Assembly (NCBI RefSeq): GCF_021533835.1
Contig: NZ_JAKFYQ010000002.1
Span: forward strand, 124,001-188,000
From: Synechococcus sp. Nb3U1
Lineage (GTDB): Bacteria > Cyanobacteriota > Cyanobacteriia > Thermostichales > Thermostichaceae
Length of the DNA stretch: 64,000 nt
Reading direction: 5' to 3'
Shown here: in pieces, positions 8,243 through 17,520 of the stretch
Layout of the letters: each line of letters begins with the position of its first letter
Numbering within the stretch: position 1 is the first letter of the stretch
Notes under the pieces: generated by a model
What the model was told of the DNA's origin: nothing
Database searches by the model: none
What the model saw: the letters and a program-made list of their open reading frames with translations, nothing else
Program-made: the position numbers and the translations under genes

Positions 8243-9682
8243 GTGCAACAGAACAGGGATCCCTTGCCAGAGTTTAGCCACCCCCTACATTATTGGCGGC
8301 ACAAAAACCGCTACTACCACGAGGATCTAGAGCGGCTGCATCGATTCTTCGTTCCTCCCGGCCTGCGCATTCTGGAGATTGGTTCTGGCACGGGATCCCT
8401 ACTCAATGCCCTTCAGCCCAGCGTGGGAGTGGGGATCGACCGGGATGCCGAGATCGTCGCTCAAGCTCAGGTGGAGTTTCCCCACCTGCATTTTCGGGTA
8501 CAAGATGCCCATAGCCTAGACCATCTGGAGCATGATCCCGTTTTGGCGGATCCCTTTGATGTTATTTTGCTTACTAATACTCTGGGCAGCTTGACGGACA
8601 TTCAGCAGGTTTTACAGCAGCTGCGCCGCTTTTGTAGCCCCCGTACCCGTTTGATCCTCTCCCACCACAATCCTCTTTGGGAACCGATCCTGGCCCTAGC
8701 CACCACCCTCAAACAACGCATGCCTTTGCCCACGACCAACTGGCTCTCGGCGGCGGATGTGGCCAATCTCCTGCACCTGGCGGGTTATGAGGTCATTCAG
8801 CAGGGTAAGCGGCTGTTGTTGCCCCGTCGGATCCCAGTCCTTTCGGCGGTGGTTAACCAAGGGATCGCTCCACTGCCAGGGATCAATGCCCTCTGTTTGA
8901 CGGAATATACGATTGCTCGATTGCAACCTGCTGCCGACTGGGATCCCCCTGCTAACCAGCAACCCTCCTGTACGGTGGTGATCCCGGCTCGGAACGAAGC
9001 CGGCAATATTCGCCCTTGTGTGGAGCGGTTACCCCCAATGGGATCCCACACCGAGATCATCTTTGTGGAGGGTCATTCCAGCGACGAGACGTGGGCGGAG
9101 ATCCAACGGGTTCAGGCTGAATATCAAGGGATCCGCGATATCCGGGGCTTGCAGCAGGAGGGCAAAGGAAAAGGGGATGCGGTGCGCAAGGGGTTTGCCG
9201 CCGCCACAGGTGATGTGTTGATCATTCTCGATGCCGATTTGACTGTGCAGGCGGAGGATATGACCAAGTTTTTCTGGGCGGTGGCCTCCGGTCGTTGTGA
9301 TTTTGCCAATGGCTGTCGGCTGATCTACCCCCTCAAGCCGGAGTCAATGCCTCGGCTGAACCAGTGGGCCAATCGCTTTTTCGCCGCCCTGCTCTCCTAC
9401 ATTCTTGGCATCCGCATCAAAGACTCCCTCTGCGGAACCAAGGCCCTGCGGCGGAAGGATTATCTAGAGATTGCCAAGCTGCGCCAAGAATGGGGTGACT
9501 TTGATCCGTTTGGGGATTTTGATCTGCTACTGGGATCCGCCCAGCGCAGTCTGAAGATTCTGGATATTCCGGTGCGCTATTTCCCGAGAACCTATGGCCG
9601 CTCCAATATCCAACACGTGCGGGATGGTTTGCGGCTGTTGCAAATCTGTGGCTTTGCCCTGAAGCACTTTAAGGGGTATTGA
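8243..9682 (+). CDS. Methyltransferase-glycosyltransferase family 2 fusion
   Basis: The 479-residue protein has two domains. Residues ~1-190 form a class I SAM methyltransferase with motif I ILEIGSGTGSLLNALQP and a later DVILLTNTLGSL. Residues ~225-479 form a DPM1-like GT2 glycosyltransferase: VVIPARNEAGNIRPCVE, KGDAVRKGFAAATGDVLIIL and the DXD region LDADLTVQ. The start is GTG. It probably makes or modifies a polyprenyl-linked or cell-surface sugar; the substrate is not evident. Confidence 0.85.
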   Translation: MQQNRDPLPEFSHPLHYWRHKNRYYHEDLERLHRFFVPPGLRILEIGSGTGSLLNALQPSVGVGIDRDAEIVAQAQVEFPHLHFRVQDAHSLDHLEHDPVLADPFDVILLTNTLGSLTDIQQVLQQLRRFCSPRTRLILSHHNPLWEPILALATTLKQRMPLPTTNWLSAADVANLLHLAGYEVIQQGKRLLLPRRIPVLSAVVNQGIAPLPGINALCLTEYTIARLQPAADWDPPANQQPSCTVVIPARNEAGNIRPCVERLPPMGSHTEIIFVEGHSSDETWAEIQRVQAEYQGIRDIRGLQQEGKGKGDAVRKGFAAATGDVLIILDADLTVQAEDMTKFFWAVASGRCDFANGCRLIYPLKPESMPRLNQWANRFFAALLSYILGIRIKDSLCGTKALRRKDYLEIAKLRQEWGDFDPFGDFDLLLGSAQRSLKILDIPVRYFPRTYGRSNIQHVRDGLRLLQICGFALKHFKGY

Positions 9683-9685
9683 ACA

Positions 9686-10078
9686 CTACTCCGACACGAT
9701 GGCGCTAACTTCAATTTCCACCCAAAACTCCGGGCTAGCCAAGGCGCTCACCTGCACCATCGTCGAGGCAGGGCGAATTTCCCCGAACACCTCTCCATGG
9801 GCGCGTCCCACCCCCTCAAAATAGGCCATGTTCGTTACGTAAATGCGGGTACGCACCACATCCGCCAGCTCGGCCCCCACCTGCTTGAGGGCTCGCTCAA
9901 TCTTGCTCAAAATAAAGCGGGTTTGCCCATAGGGATCCCCGGATCCCACCACTTGTCCGTGCTCATCTGCGGCCACGGTGCCCGCCACTTCCACCACAGC
10001 TCCCACCCGGATTGCCCGCGAATAACCGACAAACTTCTCCCAGGGGGTGCCAGTCGAGATGAGGGTGCGGTCGGTCAT
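9686..10078 (-). CDS. RidA family protein
   Basis: The 130-residue protein matches the RidA/YER057c/UK114 family in length and motifs: VEVAGTVAADEHG, TRIYVTNMAYFEGVGRAHGE and the C-terminal RPASTMVQVSAL. Typical RidA hydrolyses reactive enamine/imine intermediates released by PLP enzymes; the Arg of RPAST is the one that binds the carboxylate in that group. It converges on the preceding gene with a 3-bp gap. Confidence 0.88.
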   Translation of the reverse strand: MTDRTLISTGTPWEKFVGYSRAIRVGAVVEVAGTVAADEHGQVVGSGDPYGQTRFILSKIERALKQVGAELADVVRTRIYVTNMAYFEGVGRAHGEVFGEIRPASTMVQVSALASPEFWVEIEVSAIVSE

Positions 10079-10127
10079 GGGATCCCATCCAGAAGGAAAA
10101 ACGAAAATTCGGCCCTATCAGAACCCT

Positions 10128-10480
10128 TCAGGTAGCCCTGACAGGGGTTTGGCCCAAGGGATTCAGATCAAAGTCTTCTAGAAACCATTCTCGCGCCGAT
10201 TCGGTCTTGGGGTGATGCGGATCTGGGAACCCCTCTAGAATTTCTGCTTACAGCTTTTGCCAGCGTCACCTGATACAGCAGATTCAGGTCAATCCCTTGC
10301 TCTATAAGTTTTTTTGCCTAGCTCAAGAACCTGCGTGAAGTCAAGAAAGGCTGTATCTCCCAACTCTCCGACACTCTGCTTCCGTTTGAGGAATCGGGAA
10401 AGATAGCCCAGAATAGGGGAGGTTATCCCAGTTGTTGAATTTTTATTGCGCACCCCACCATGAGCGAAAGTACCCCTCAA
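10128..10480 (-). pseudogene. Decayed unknown gene with frameshifts
   Basis: Reading the minus strand and switching frame twice gives a protein-like text: DFTQVLELGKK, then LIEQGIDLNLLYQVTLAKAV, then LEGFPDPHHPKTESAREWF and a stop at 10128. A one-base slip in the A-run and another near 10245 break the frame. The middle is also found at 55465-55585. I do not recognise the family. Start and full extent are uncertain; the upstream edge touches chlG. Confidence 0.45.
10251..10355 (-). repeat. Dispersed ~105-bp repeat, copy A
   Basis: This segment shares long identical blocks with 55465-55585, including TTGCCAGCG, ATCCCTTGCTC, GCCTAGCTCAAG and CCTGCGTGAAGTC in the same order and spacing. It falls inside the decayed gene, so the copies are more likely fragments of a duplicated gene than a transposable unit. 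No terminal inverted repeats are evident. Confidence 0.75.
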
Positions 10481-11560
10481 GATCCATCCTTGCCGGAAAT
10501 GGCGGCCGAAATAGCCTTTGCCACAGGTTCTGCTGAAGATCCCAGTTTAGAAGGTTCAGCTTCAGCTCCTCCTCTAGAAGAAACTACCCCAGAGTCTCAG
10601 GCCAGCAAGGGATCCAAACGGGCCCGACAACTGTTGGGTATGAAAGGGGCGGAAGTAGAATCACGCTCCATTTGGCAACTGCACCTGCAATTGATGAAGC
10701 CGGTGACTTGGATCCCGTTGGTGTGGGGGTTAATCCCAGGCGCAGCATCCTCCGGCCACTTCACCTGGACTTGGGAAAATGTCGGTTTGATCTTAGTGGG
10801 TATGATCCTGGCTGGCCCGCTGATGACGGGCTACACCCAGACGGTGAACGAATACTACGACCGCGAGATCGATGCCATCAACGAACCCTACCGACCCATC
10901 CCATCTGGGGCAATCTCCTTGGGGCGGGTGATCGCGCAGATCTGGGTATTACTGATTTTAGGGGTGGGGCTAGCCTATGGATTGGATTGGTACACAGGCC
11001 ATGACTTCCCGGTGATCACCTGCATTGCCCTAGGGGGATCCCTGGTGGCCTACATCTACTCGGCCCCGCCCCTGAAGCTGAAACGAAATGGCTGGCTGGG
11101 CAACTATGCCCTCGGGGCCAGCTACATCGCCCTGCCCTGGTGGACGGGACATGCCCTGTTTGGGGAGTTGAACTGGACAGTCTGTGCCCTCACCCTGATC
11201 TACAGCTTGGCCGGTCTGGGCATTGCCGTGGTCAATGATTTCAAAAGTATCGAGGGCGACAAGCAATTTGGTTTGGCCTCACTGCCCGTTATGTTTGGGG
11301 CGATGGGGGCCGCTTGGATCTCGGTGCTAATGATTGACTTATTCCAGTTCAGCATGGCTTCTTTTTTGGTGGGGGCGGGCATGCAACTGTACGCGGCGAT
11401 TTTGGTGCTGTTGATCATCCCGCAAATCACCTTTCAAGATATGTATTTCCTAAGGGATCCCCTCAAGAACGACGTGAAATATCAGGCCAGTGCGCAGCCC
11501 TTTTTGGTGTTGGGAATGCTGGTGGTCGGATTGGCGCTGGGGCGCTCGGGTCTCTGGTAG
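10460..11560 (+). CDS. chlG: Chlorophyll a synthase
   Basis: ChlG esterifies chlorophyllide a with geranylgeranyl or phytyl diphosphate in the thylakoid membrane. The 366-residue protein has a low-complexity N-terminal extension of about 65 residues followed by the UbiA-type prenyltransferase fold with eight to nine membrane helices. The two Asp-rich motifs are present: NEYYDREIDAINEPYRPIPS and NDFKSIEGDKQFGL. Both are diagnostic for ChlG rather than other UbiA enzymes. The acidic, Ser-rich extension is longer than usual. Confidence 0.95.
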   Translation: MSESTPQDPSLPEMAAEIAFATGSAEDPSLEGSASAPPLEETTPESQASKGSKRARQLLGMKGAEVESRSIWQLHLQLMKPVTWIPLVWGLIPGAASSGHFTWTWENVGLILVGMILAGPLMTGYTQTVNEYYDREIDAINEPYRPIPSGAISLGRVIAQIWVLLILGVGLAYGLDWYTGHDFPVITCIALGGSLVAYIYSAPPLKLKRNGWLGNYALGASYIALPWWTGHALFGELNWTVCALTLIYSLAGLGIAVVNDFKSIEGDKQFGLASLPVMFGAMGAAWISVLMIDLFQFSMASFLVGAGMQLYAAILVLLIIPQITFQDMYFLRDPLKNDVKYQASAQPFLVLGMLVVGLALGRSGLW

Positions 11561-11703
11561 AGGGCCAAGGAGAAAGTGCCCATCTTCGCAGCAGCAGTGA
11601 CGGCTTCCGCCCTGGTTTACCTCTGGTGTACAGGCCAAGATCAAATCATCAGACGCTTCATGATGAAAGAACAGTTACTGCTCCTGGCAGAAGGAGACCC
11701 CTG

Positions 11704-12171
11704 ATGAAGACCTTGACCAACACCCTCTCCCCTACTATTAAGGCCGGCTGTGCCACCCTGGCTTTGCTCTTGGGCTTGGTGGCCACCCCGACTGCGGAGG
11801 CGCAGCGGATCATCATCGATGGGCGCGGCATTCAGGTGGAACCGAGCACCGGCGGGTCTGTTATCCTCAATCCCGGCAATCCCGGGTTTCCTGCGGGGGC
11901 ACGCTTTCGCATTGATGAGGCAGGCAATGTGGTCTCTGCCCCAGGTTACCGCTGTAGTGCTGCCACAGCGGCTGCCGATGCCCCGATCATCTGCCGTTCC
12001 CGGTTCAACCGCAACGATGTGGTGGTCTATCGTCGCGATCGCCAATCCAACACCTTTTTTGTGAATACTGACAATACGGTGGCTCAACCCTCTGGCAGTG
12101 GCATTCGCATTCTGCCCAACTCCGGAACGGTGCCCCCCTCCGGTAGCGGCATTCGCATCATCCGGGATTGA
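11704..12171 (+). CDS. Secreted protein of unknown function
   Basis: The 155-residue protein has a signal peptide (about residues 1-33, hydrophobic core LALLLGLVATPTAEAQ) and a beta-rich mature part with two cysteines. SGSGIRI occurs twice near the end (SGSGIRILPNSG and SGSGIRIIRD). AAGGAGA precedes the ATG at 11704, which decides this start over upstream options. I do not recognise a family. Confidence 0.7.
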   Translation: MKTLTNTLSPTIKAGCATLALLLGLVATPTAEAQRIIIDGRGIQVEPSTGGSVILNPGNPGFPAGARFRIDEAGNVVSAPGYRCSAATAAADAPIICRSRFNRNDVVVYRRDRQSNTFFVNTDNTVAQPSGSGIRILPNSGTVPPSGSGIRIIRD

Positions 12172-12189
12172 AAGTCGGGATCCCGTTAG

Positions 12190-14667
12190 CTACCCCAGTT
12201 GTGTGCGCAGCAGGTCTTCAGCATCCGCTGGTTGGAGAGGCTTGGCGAAGAAATAGCCCTGCCCATACTCGCAGTTCAGTAACTGAATCAAATGCAGTTG
12301 CTGTACGGTTTCGATCCCCTCGGCAACCACATCCATGCCCAAGCTATGAGCCAGGGTGATAATCATGCGAATGGTCTCGGCATTTTCGCCGTTCGGCCCC
12401 ATGCGGGCAATGAAGGAGCGATCGATTTTCAGGGTATCAATAGGATAATCATGCAAGCGGCTGAGGGAGGAGTAGCCGGTGCCAAAATCATCAATACTGA
12501 TTAGCACCCCCAATTTGCGCAGTTGAGCCAGTTGCTCCACAACCTCCCCATTCGATTCAGTGATCAGGCTTTCGGTAATTTCCAGCTTCAGGCAACTGGG
12601 ATCCAAATCAGCATTGGACAGGAGCCGGGCGATAAACTCCACCAGCCCGGGCTGAGAAAACTGCTTGCCCGAGAGGTTCACACTCAGGGTCACCGCCGCC
12701 CTTTTGCCCATTTGAGCTAGCCAGCGCACATTTTGCCAATAGGCTTCCTGAAGAATCCAGCGATCCAATTGCACAATTAGCCCCGTCTCTTCAGCAATGG
12801 GGATGAACTCAGCAGGAGAGATCAGCCCCCGTTCCGGGTGTTCCCAGCGCAGAAGGGCCTCAAACCCGACGATTCGACCGGTACTCAGTTGCACAATCGG
12901 CTGGTAATACACCCGAAATTGCTCCTGCCGGAGGGCTTGGCGAATCTGGGTTTCCATTTGCAGCCGTTGCAGAGCCCGTTGCCGCATCACCTCATCATAA
13001 ACAGCGTACTGAGCCTTACCGCGGGACTTTGCCCAAGACAAAGCTGTATCAGCATTGCGGATCAACTCCTCTGGCGTGATGATGTATCCACTCCCCTGAT
13101 GCAACTCATGCAAGTCTCGGCTGATGGCGATGCCGATGCTGGCGCTCAGATGCACTGGCACCGTTTGTCCCTTGATCTCGAAGGGGTTGGCGAAGGCGGC
13201 GAGCACCCGTTGGGCCACATGCAGAGCATCTTCGATCCCTTGCACGTACTCCAGCAAAATGGTGAATTCATCACCGCCAAAGCGGGCTAGGGTCTCGCTG
13301 CTGTCCAAACAACTGGATAGGCGCTGGCTGATCTCCACCAACAGGTAATCGCCAACACGGTGTCCAAGGCTATCGTTAATCACCTTGAAGCCATCCAAAT
13401 CCAAAAACAGCACGGCCAAGAGAGCCTGTTGCTCCTTCATCCGCTGCATCGCTTGCTTCAGCTTGGCCACAAAAGAGGGTTGGTTGGGCAGTTGCGTGAG
13501 GGGATCCAGAGAAGCAGCCCTACGCAATTGGGCTTCCAGTCGTTTGCGCTCACTGATCTCCTGCACGATTAAGCACAGCAAAGAGCGCTGGCCCAACACC
13601 AAATTGCTGGCGCTCACGGAGACATCCACCGTGGTACCATCCTGCCGCCAATACTGTTGCTCGCTGTTGCCCTCCAGGATGTGCAGGAGGTTGCCTTGAA
13701 TTTCGGTGTGACGGGCATCGTCTAAAGAGTCCAGATGGGGTACCACTAGATCTTTCAAAGTGAGGCTGGCAGCCTCTGCCCAGGAGTAGCCCAGTAGGGT
13801 TTCAAAAGCCGGGTTCACCTCCAAAATGCGCTGAGTTTCCGGATCCACTAACATGACCGTGGGCAAAGCTTTGGCCAAAATGCCCCGATAGCGCTCCTCT
13901 TGTTTCCGGATCCGCTGCAGATCCGCCTGACTCAGCCACCCAGCCGCCACCAACAGCATCCCCACCCCAGCCCAAACCCAGGGCAGATGAGGAAAAGGCC
14001 GTGAAGAGTTGAGTTGCACCACCCATTCGTTGATTTGAGCGGGATCCGCCTCATCCTCTGCGACAGGAACTCTCTGCAATAGAGCGAAGCTAGCCAGGGT
14101 TTGAGCATCCAGCCGTTCGACGAGAATCGGGATCCCGGCAACACTCTCGATGCCCTGCGCAAGATTCCGTTGGCTTAGGCGGGCCGTCCTATCCTGATGT
14201 TGGGGCTCCAGACTCCTGAGGGGGTAGATCTGCACCGCAGTAGCAACATCTGTGGGTTCTATCTCGCTTGATAAGGGATCCCGCGAAGCCAGGAGAGAGT
14301 CGATGATCTTTGTGGGCAAATCCTGGCTCGATGGGGAGGACTGTGCTTCCTGGGGAAAGACTCGGGGTATGGGCAGGGGATCCCGAACTTCTCCAGGACG
14401 GGTGGAGGTCGAAACGCTATCCGGGGGTTCAGGTAAGGACTCTACCGCTGCCTGCCAAAGGAACTGTTGCAAAGCTTGCCGAGCTTGGACTGTCTCCAGC
14501 CTATAGAGATATAGCTGGCTCAAGACGGCGAGGATCCCGTAGCCCAGCAGCCCCAAACCCCAACCAAGTGACGGCAGTGACACCCTGAAGAGGGAGGGAG
14601 ATTCTACACGAATGGTTTGGGCAAACTTGACAGAAGCCCCGAGGGCACAGAGCACACTCAACCTCAC
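12190..14667 (-). CDS. PAS-GGDEF-EAL cyclic-di-GMP signalling protein
   Basis: The 825-residue membrane protein has one helix near residues 35-56, a periplasmic sensor-like region, a second helix near 228-246, a PAS domain (~260-375), a GGDEF domain (~390-545) and an EAL domain (~560-810). RFGGDEFTILLE is intact, as are the EAL motif GFEALLRW, LKLEITESLI, IDDFGTGYSSL, LKIDRSFI and VAEGIET. Both diguanylate cyclase and phosphodiesterase activities are therefore possible. In cyanobacteria such proteins control phototaxis, pili and aggregation. The start is GTG at 14667. Confidence 0.92.
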   Translation of the reverse strand: MRLSVLCALGASVKFAQTIRVESPSLFRVSLPSLGWGLGLLGYGILAVLSQLYLYRLETVQARQALQQFLWQAAVESLPEPPDSVSTSTRPGEVRDPLPIPRVFPQEAQSSPSSQDLPTKIIDSLLASRDPLSSEIEPTDVATAVQIYPLRSLEPQHQDRTARLSQRNLAQGIESVAGIPILVERLDAQTLASFALLQRVPVAEDEADPAQINEWVVQLNSSRPFPHLPWVWAGVGMLLVAAGWLSQADLQRIRKQEERYRGILAKALPTVMLVDPETQRILEVNPAFETLLGYSWAEAASLTLKDLVVPHLDSLDDARHTEIQGNLLHILEGNSEQQYWRQDGTTVDVSVSASNLVLGQRSLLCLIVQEISERKRLEAQLRRAASLDPLTQLPNQPSFVAKLKQAMQRMKEQQALLAVLFLDLDGFKVINDSLGHRVGDYLLVEISQRLSSCLDSSETLARFGGDEFTILLEYVQGIEDALHVAQRVLAAFANPFEIKGQTVPVHLSASIGIAISRDLHELHQGSGYIITPEELIRNADTALSWAKSRGKAQYAVYDEVMRQRALQRLQMETQIRQALRQEQFRVYYQPIVQLSTGRIVGFEALLRWEHPERGLISPAEFIPIAEETGLIVQLDRWILQEAYWQNVRWLAQMGKRAAVTLSVNLSGKQFSQPGLVEFIARLLSNADLDPSCLKLEITESLITESNGEVVEQLAQLRKLGVLISIDDFGTGYSSLSRLHDYPIDTLKIDRSFIARMGPNGENAETIRMIITLAHSLGMDVVAEGIETVQQLHLIQLLNCEYGQGYFFAKPLQPADAEDLLRTQLG

Positions 14668-14788
14668 TGCTACCTGAAATGGCGGTAGATGAACTAGCCC
14701 ATGTTAAACAGACTACACAGGATCTGTACTGTCATCTTAGTGGAGCCTTCTGTAGAAACCGTAGCCTCTTTTGCTGAAAATCGGTAGT

Positions 14789-16177
14789 TTATGAGGATTT
14801 TTCTGGATTAAGTCGGGATTTTTGCCGGTTTTCTTCCAATTCCGCCAAGATCTGCTGATGCTGCTGCCGAGTAATGGGATAGAACCACACCAACAGGATC
14901 CCCCCTACCAAAGATACGGCTGGCAAAGGTCCAATGGCAAAGCGAATAGCCAGTAGGGCTGACTCCGGTTGAATGGGGGGAGCCTCTCCCGCCACATAGG
15001 AGATAAATCCGGCTAGATCCAACGCCTGCCCAACAAAAAACAGCCCCAAGGCTAGACCCACCTTTTGCAACAGCACCATAAAGGCATAAAAGATCCCCTC
15101 CCGGCGCTCTCCGGTTTCCAACTCATCCAGATCGATCACATCCGGGATCATCGACCAAGGCCCCAAGTAAGCAGTAGCCGATACCCCTACCCCGGCAATG
15201 AGGGCTAGCACAATCATGATCCCCGATTGTCCGGGTTGCAAAAAAAATAAGCCCGCTTGTGAAATCAACCAAAACCCCGCCCCAATCAAATACATGGTGC
15301 GTTTGCCCAGATGAGCACTCAGTTGCGTCCACATAAACAGGGTCAGTACCGCGATCCCCTGTACCGCCAACACTGTCAAGGAAATCCACACCTCCGGCAA
15401 GCCCATCCAAAAGACGATGAAGTAAGGAATGATCGTGGCAGTGAACTGAAAGGTTAGCCAAGAACAGAGATAAATCCCAATCACAAATAGATAAGGGCGA
15501 TTGCGAAAGGCCACCCGCATTTGTTGCGCCAAGGGCAAGGGATCCCGTTCCGACTGATACCGTTCCCGCACCCCCCAGAAGCAGAGCAGTAATGGCAGAG
15601 AGGAGATCAGCGCAAAGCAAGTTCCTGCCAGCATATAGCCTGCGCTGCGATCCGGTAGCAAATTATAGAGCAAAGGAAATAACACCACTGCCACAATGCT
15701 GCCGCCAATGGAGAAAGCAAAACGGAATTGATTGAGCTGCATGCGCTCGTCATAGTCTTGGGTCAGCTCCGGGGTGAGAGAGGCATAGGGAATATTGGCG
15801 GCAGAGTAAAAGGTGTTAAACAGCAACGACACCAGCAGGTAGTAGGCAAACAGCGCACCGATCCGGCCTGGAAACGGGATCCACCACTGGGCCAAAAAGG
15901 TGAGACCAAAAGGGATGGCCGCGAATAGTAACCAGGGGCGGCGGCGTCCCCAACGGGTGCGGGTACGGTCGCTGAGAATGCCGATCACCGGATCATTGAT
16001 GGCATCCCAGAAGCGGGTGATGGCGTAGATGCTTCCCGCTAAGCCCGCCGCCATGCCGACGGTATTGGTGAGAAAAGGCAACAGGAAAAAGACCAAAATG
16101 TTGGCCGTCATACCCGTGCCCAGATCTCCAACTCCATAGGCAAGCTTGGTCCACAGGCTGAGTCGTTGTTCGGTCAT
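14789..16177 (-). CDS. MFS sugar:cation symporter, GPH family
   Basis: The 462-residue protein with about 12 membrane helices matches the glycoside-pentoside-hexuronide:cation symporter family: KLAYGVGDLGTGMTANI at the N-terminus, then RFWDAINDPVIGILSDRT and RTRWGRRRPWLL, the typical family loop. The ATG at 16177 is preferred to an ATG at 16240 because family members begin about there. The substrate is unknown, probably a sugar or glycoside. Confidence 0.85.
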   Translation of the reverse strand: MTEQRLSLWTKLAYGVGDLGTGMTANILVFFLLPFLTNTVGMAAGLAGSIYAITRFWDAINDPVIGILSDRTRTRWGRRRPWLLFAAIPFGLTFLAQWWIPFPGRIGALFAYYLLVSLLFNTFYSAANIPYASLTPELTQDYDERMQLNQFRFAFSIGGSIVAVVLFPLLYNLLPDRSAGYMLAGTCFALISSLPLLLCFWGVRERYQSERDPLPLAQQMRVAFRNRPYLFVIGIYLCSWLTFQFTATIIPYFIVFWMGLPEVWISLTVLAVQGIAVLTLFMWTQLSAHLGKRTMYLIGAGFWLISQAGLFFLQPGQSGIMIVLALIAGVGVSATAYLGPWSMIPDVIDLDELETGERREGIFYAFMVLLQKVGLALGLFFVGQALDLAGFISYVAGEAPPIQPESALLAIRFAIGPLPAVSLVGGILLVWFYPITRQQHQQILAELEENRQKSRLNPEKSS

Positions 16178-16232
16178 AGTGCCCTGTTGCTGGAAGACCT
16201 GGCTCCCAGTGTAAGGGTAGACGGAAAAAATC

Positions 16233-16893
16233 ATGACCACTCTCTACCTCACAGAACCCGGAACGGTTGTTCAGTGCCGCAACCAGGCTCTGCTCATCTA
16301 CCTGGTATCAACTATGACCTGGATGAGAAGGGATCCTCACTGGAGCGAATGGCTCAACTTTTGGAAAACTTGATTGACAACGCCAAGGGATATATCACGT
16401 TTGCTGCCACCGGCGGACTCAAAGCCCAGACTATGATCATGGCCCTAGTGGGCAATCAACTGGGGATCCCAGTCTGCTACATCCATGAGCAATACAAATT
16501 TCTGCTCTATCTACCCTATCTTCAAGAAAGCACTCAACAGAGAATCATTCGAGCAAACCTACCTGATTCCGGCAGAGATCGATCAGATGTTATTCAAGTC
16601 CAAACCAGAAAAGCACATCATCGTCCCCTCACTTGGCCCAAAGTGGAAAAGTTGCTGGAGGACACCCCCTGGGTCGATCTCATCCGGTATGATTCCCGAG
16701 CCTAGGCTGCCTCCAAAAATGCCCTTAAGTCCTCCCCGCGAAAACACCTGACGGACGGCATATTTTGTGGATCCATCTCCACGAGAGCGAAGACACCCAT
16801 ATGGCGGTTATGGTGGAGACCACTGGGTATACTCCTGATCACCTGGAACAAGCTGCTGCTGAGTTGCGAGAACGTCTGGGTCGGCTGCTCTAA
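16233..16893 (+). pseudogene. Decayed CRISPR-related relic: cas1-like start joined to CARF-type gene
   Basis: The ATG at 16233 opens MTTLYLTEPGTVVQCRNQAL, which resembles the start of Cas1, for about 24 codons. The frame then changes near 16300 and reads YITFAATGGLKAQTMIMALV and GIPVCYIHEQYKFLLYLPYL, the pattern of a CARF (Rossmann) domain of APE2256/TIGR02619 CRISPR-associated proteins. A TAG at 16703-16705 interrupts it, and a second frame change near 16750 leads into HILWIHLHESED and VETTGYTPDHLEQAA before the final stop. No intact Cas protein or repeat array is visible nearby. The family names come from recognition of motifs, not a search. Confidence 0.62.
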
Positions 16894-16918
16894 AGAATCC
16901 TAGTCTTTGAGGTGCGCT

Positions 16919-17272
16919 ATGATTGCTGCCCACCGCTTTACCTCCTCAGATCTGGCTCTGATGCCGGACGATGGCAAACGCTACGAAGTCATTGATGGAG
17001 AGTTGTATGTGACCCATCAACCCAGTTGGCAACATCAGTATGCTGCCAGTCGTATCTATCGATTTTTGGATGAATGGAGCGATAACACTGGCCTAGGAAT
17101 GGCCAATATGGTACCGGAACTGATCTTTGCTGAAGATGATGATGTCGCTCCGGATGTGGTCTGGATTAGCCATAGCCGCTTCATTCAGGATGCCCTGACT
17201 GAATTGGTGGGTTCGTCTCAGGTTCCAGAAGCGCCTCAACTCCCTACCCAGCCGGATGAATGGTTTTTGTAA
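16919..17272 (+). CDS. Shortened Uma2-family protein
   Basis: The 117-residue protein starts like a normal Uma2 protein (FTSSDLALMPDDGKRYEVID, then PELIFAEDDDVAPDVVWIS). It then jumps to a short C-terminal-like tail, losing the middle of the family's usual ~190 residues. That missing stretch normally carries the second half of the predicted PD-(D/E)XK site. It lies just after the CRISPR-related relic, in a stretch of decaying genes, and is probably non-functional. An in-frame TTG at 16907 is an alternative start. Confidence 0.6.
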   Translation: MIAAHRFTSSDLALMPDDGKRYEVIDGELYVTHQPSWQHQYAASRIYRFLDEWSDNTGLGMANMVPELIFAEDDDVAPDVVWISHSRFIQDALTELVGSSQVPEAPQLPTQPDEWFL

Positions 17273-17520
17273 GCTTCAGGGATCAAGAGGAGAACAATTG
17301 CTGAATTCTCGGCTCCTTCGGAGGGGCATCCTCGGTTGTGTGGACTTCATCCCTTGCAAATTCAGGTGAGATCAATCCCACAGAAGTAACTGATACAACA
17401 CTTTCAGATGCTAAGACTCCTTATCGTACAACTGTTAGGGATCCGTTTGAGCTAGGCCCTCCCTCCTGCTGGGGGTAGGTAGCTCTGAGCGCCTCATTAA
17501 CTATTGGGAGTCAAGCCACC

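Noticed and set aside
16894-17520. Search for a CRISPR array next to the cas-like relic
   Set aside because: No regular direct repeats of 25-40 bp with spacers were seen in the flanks.
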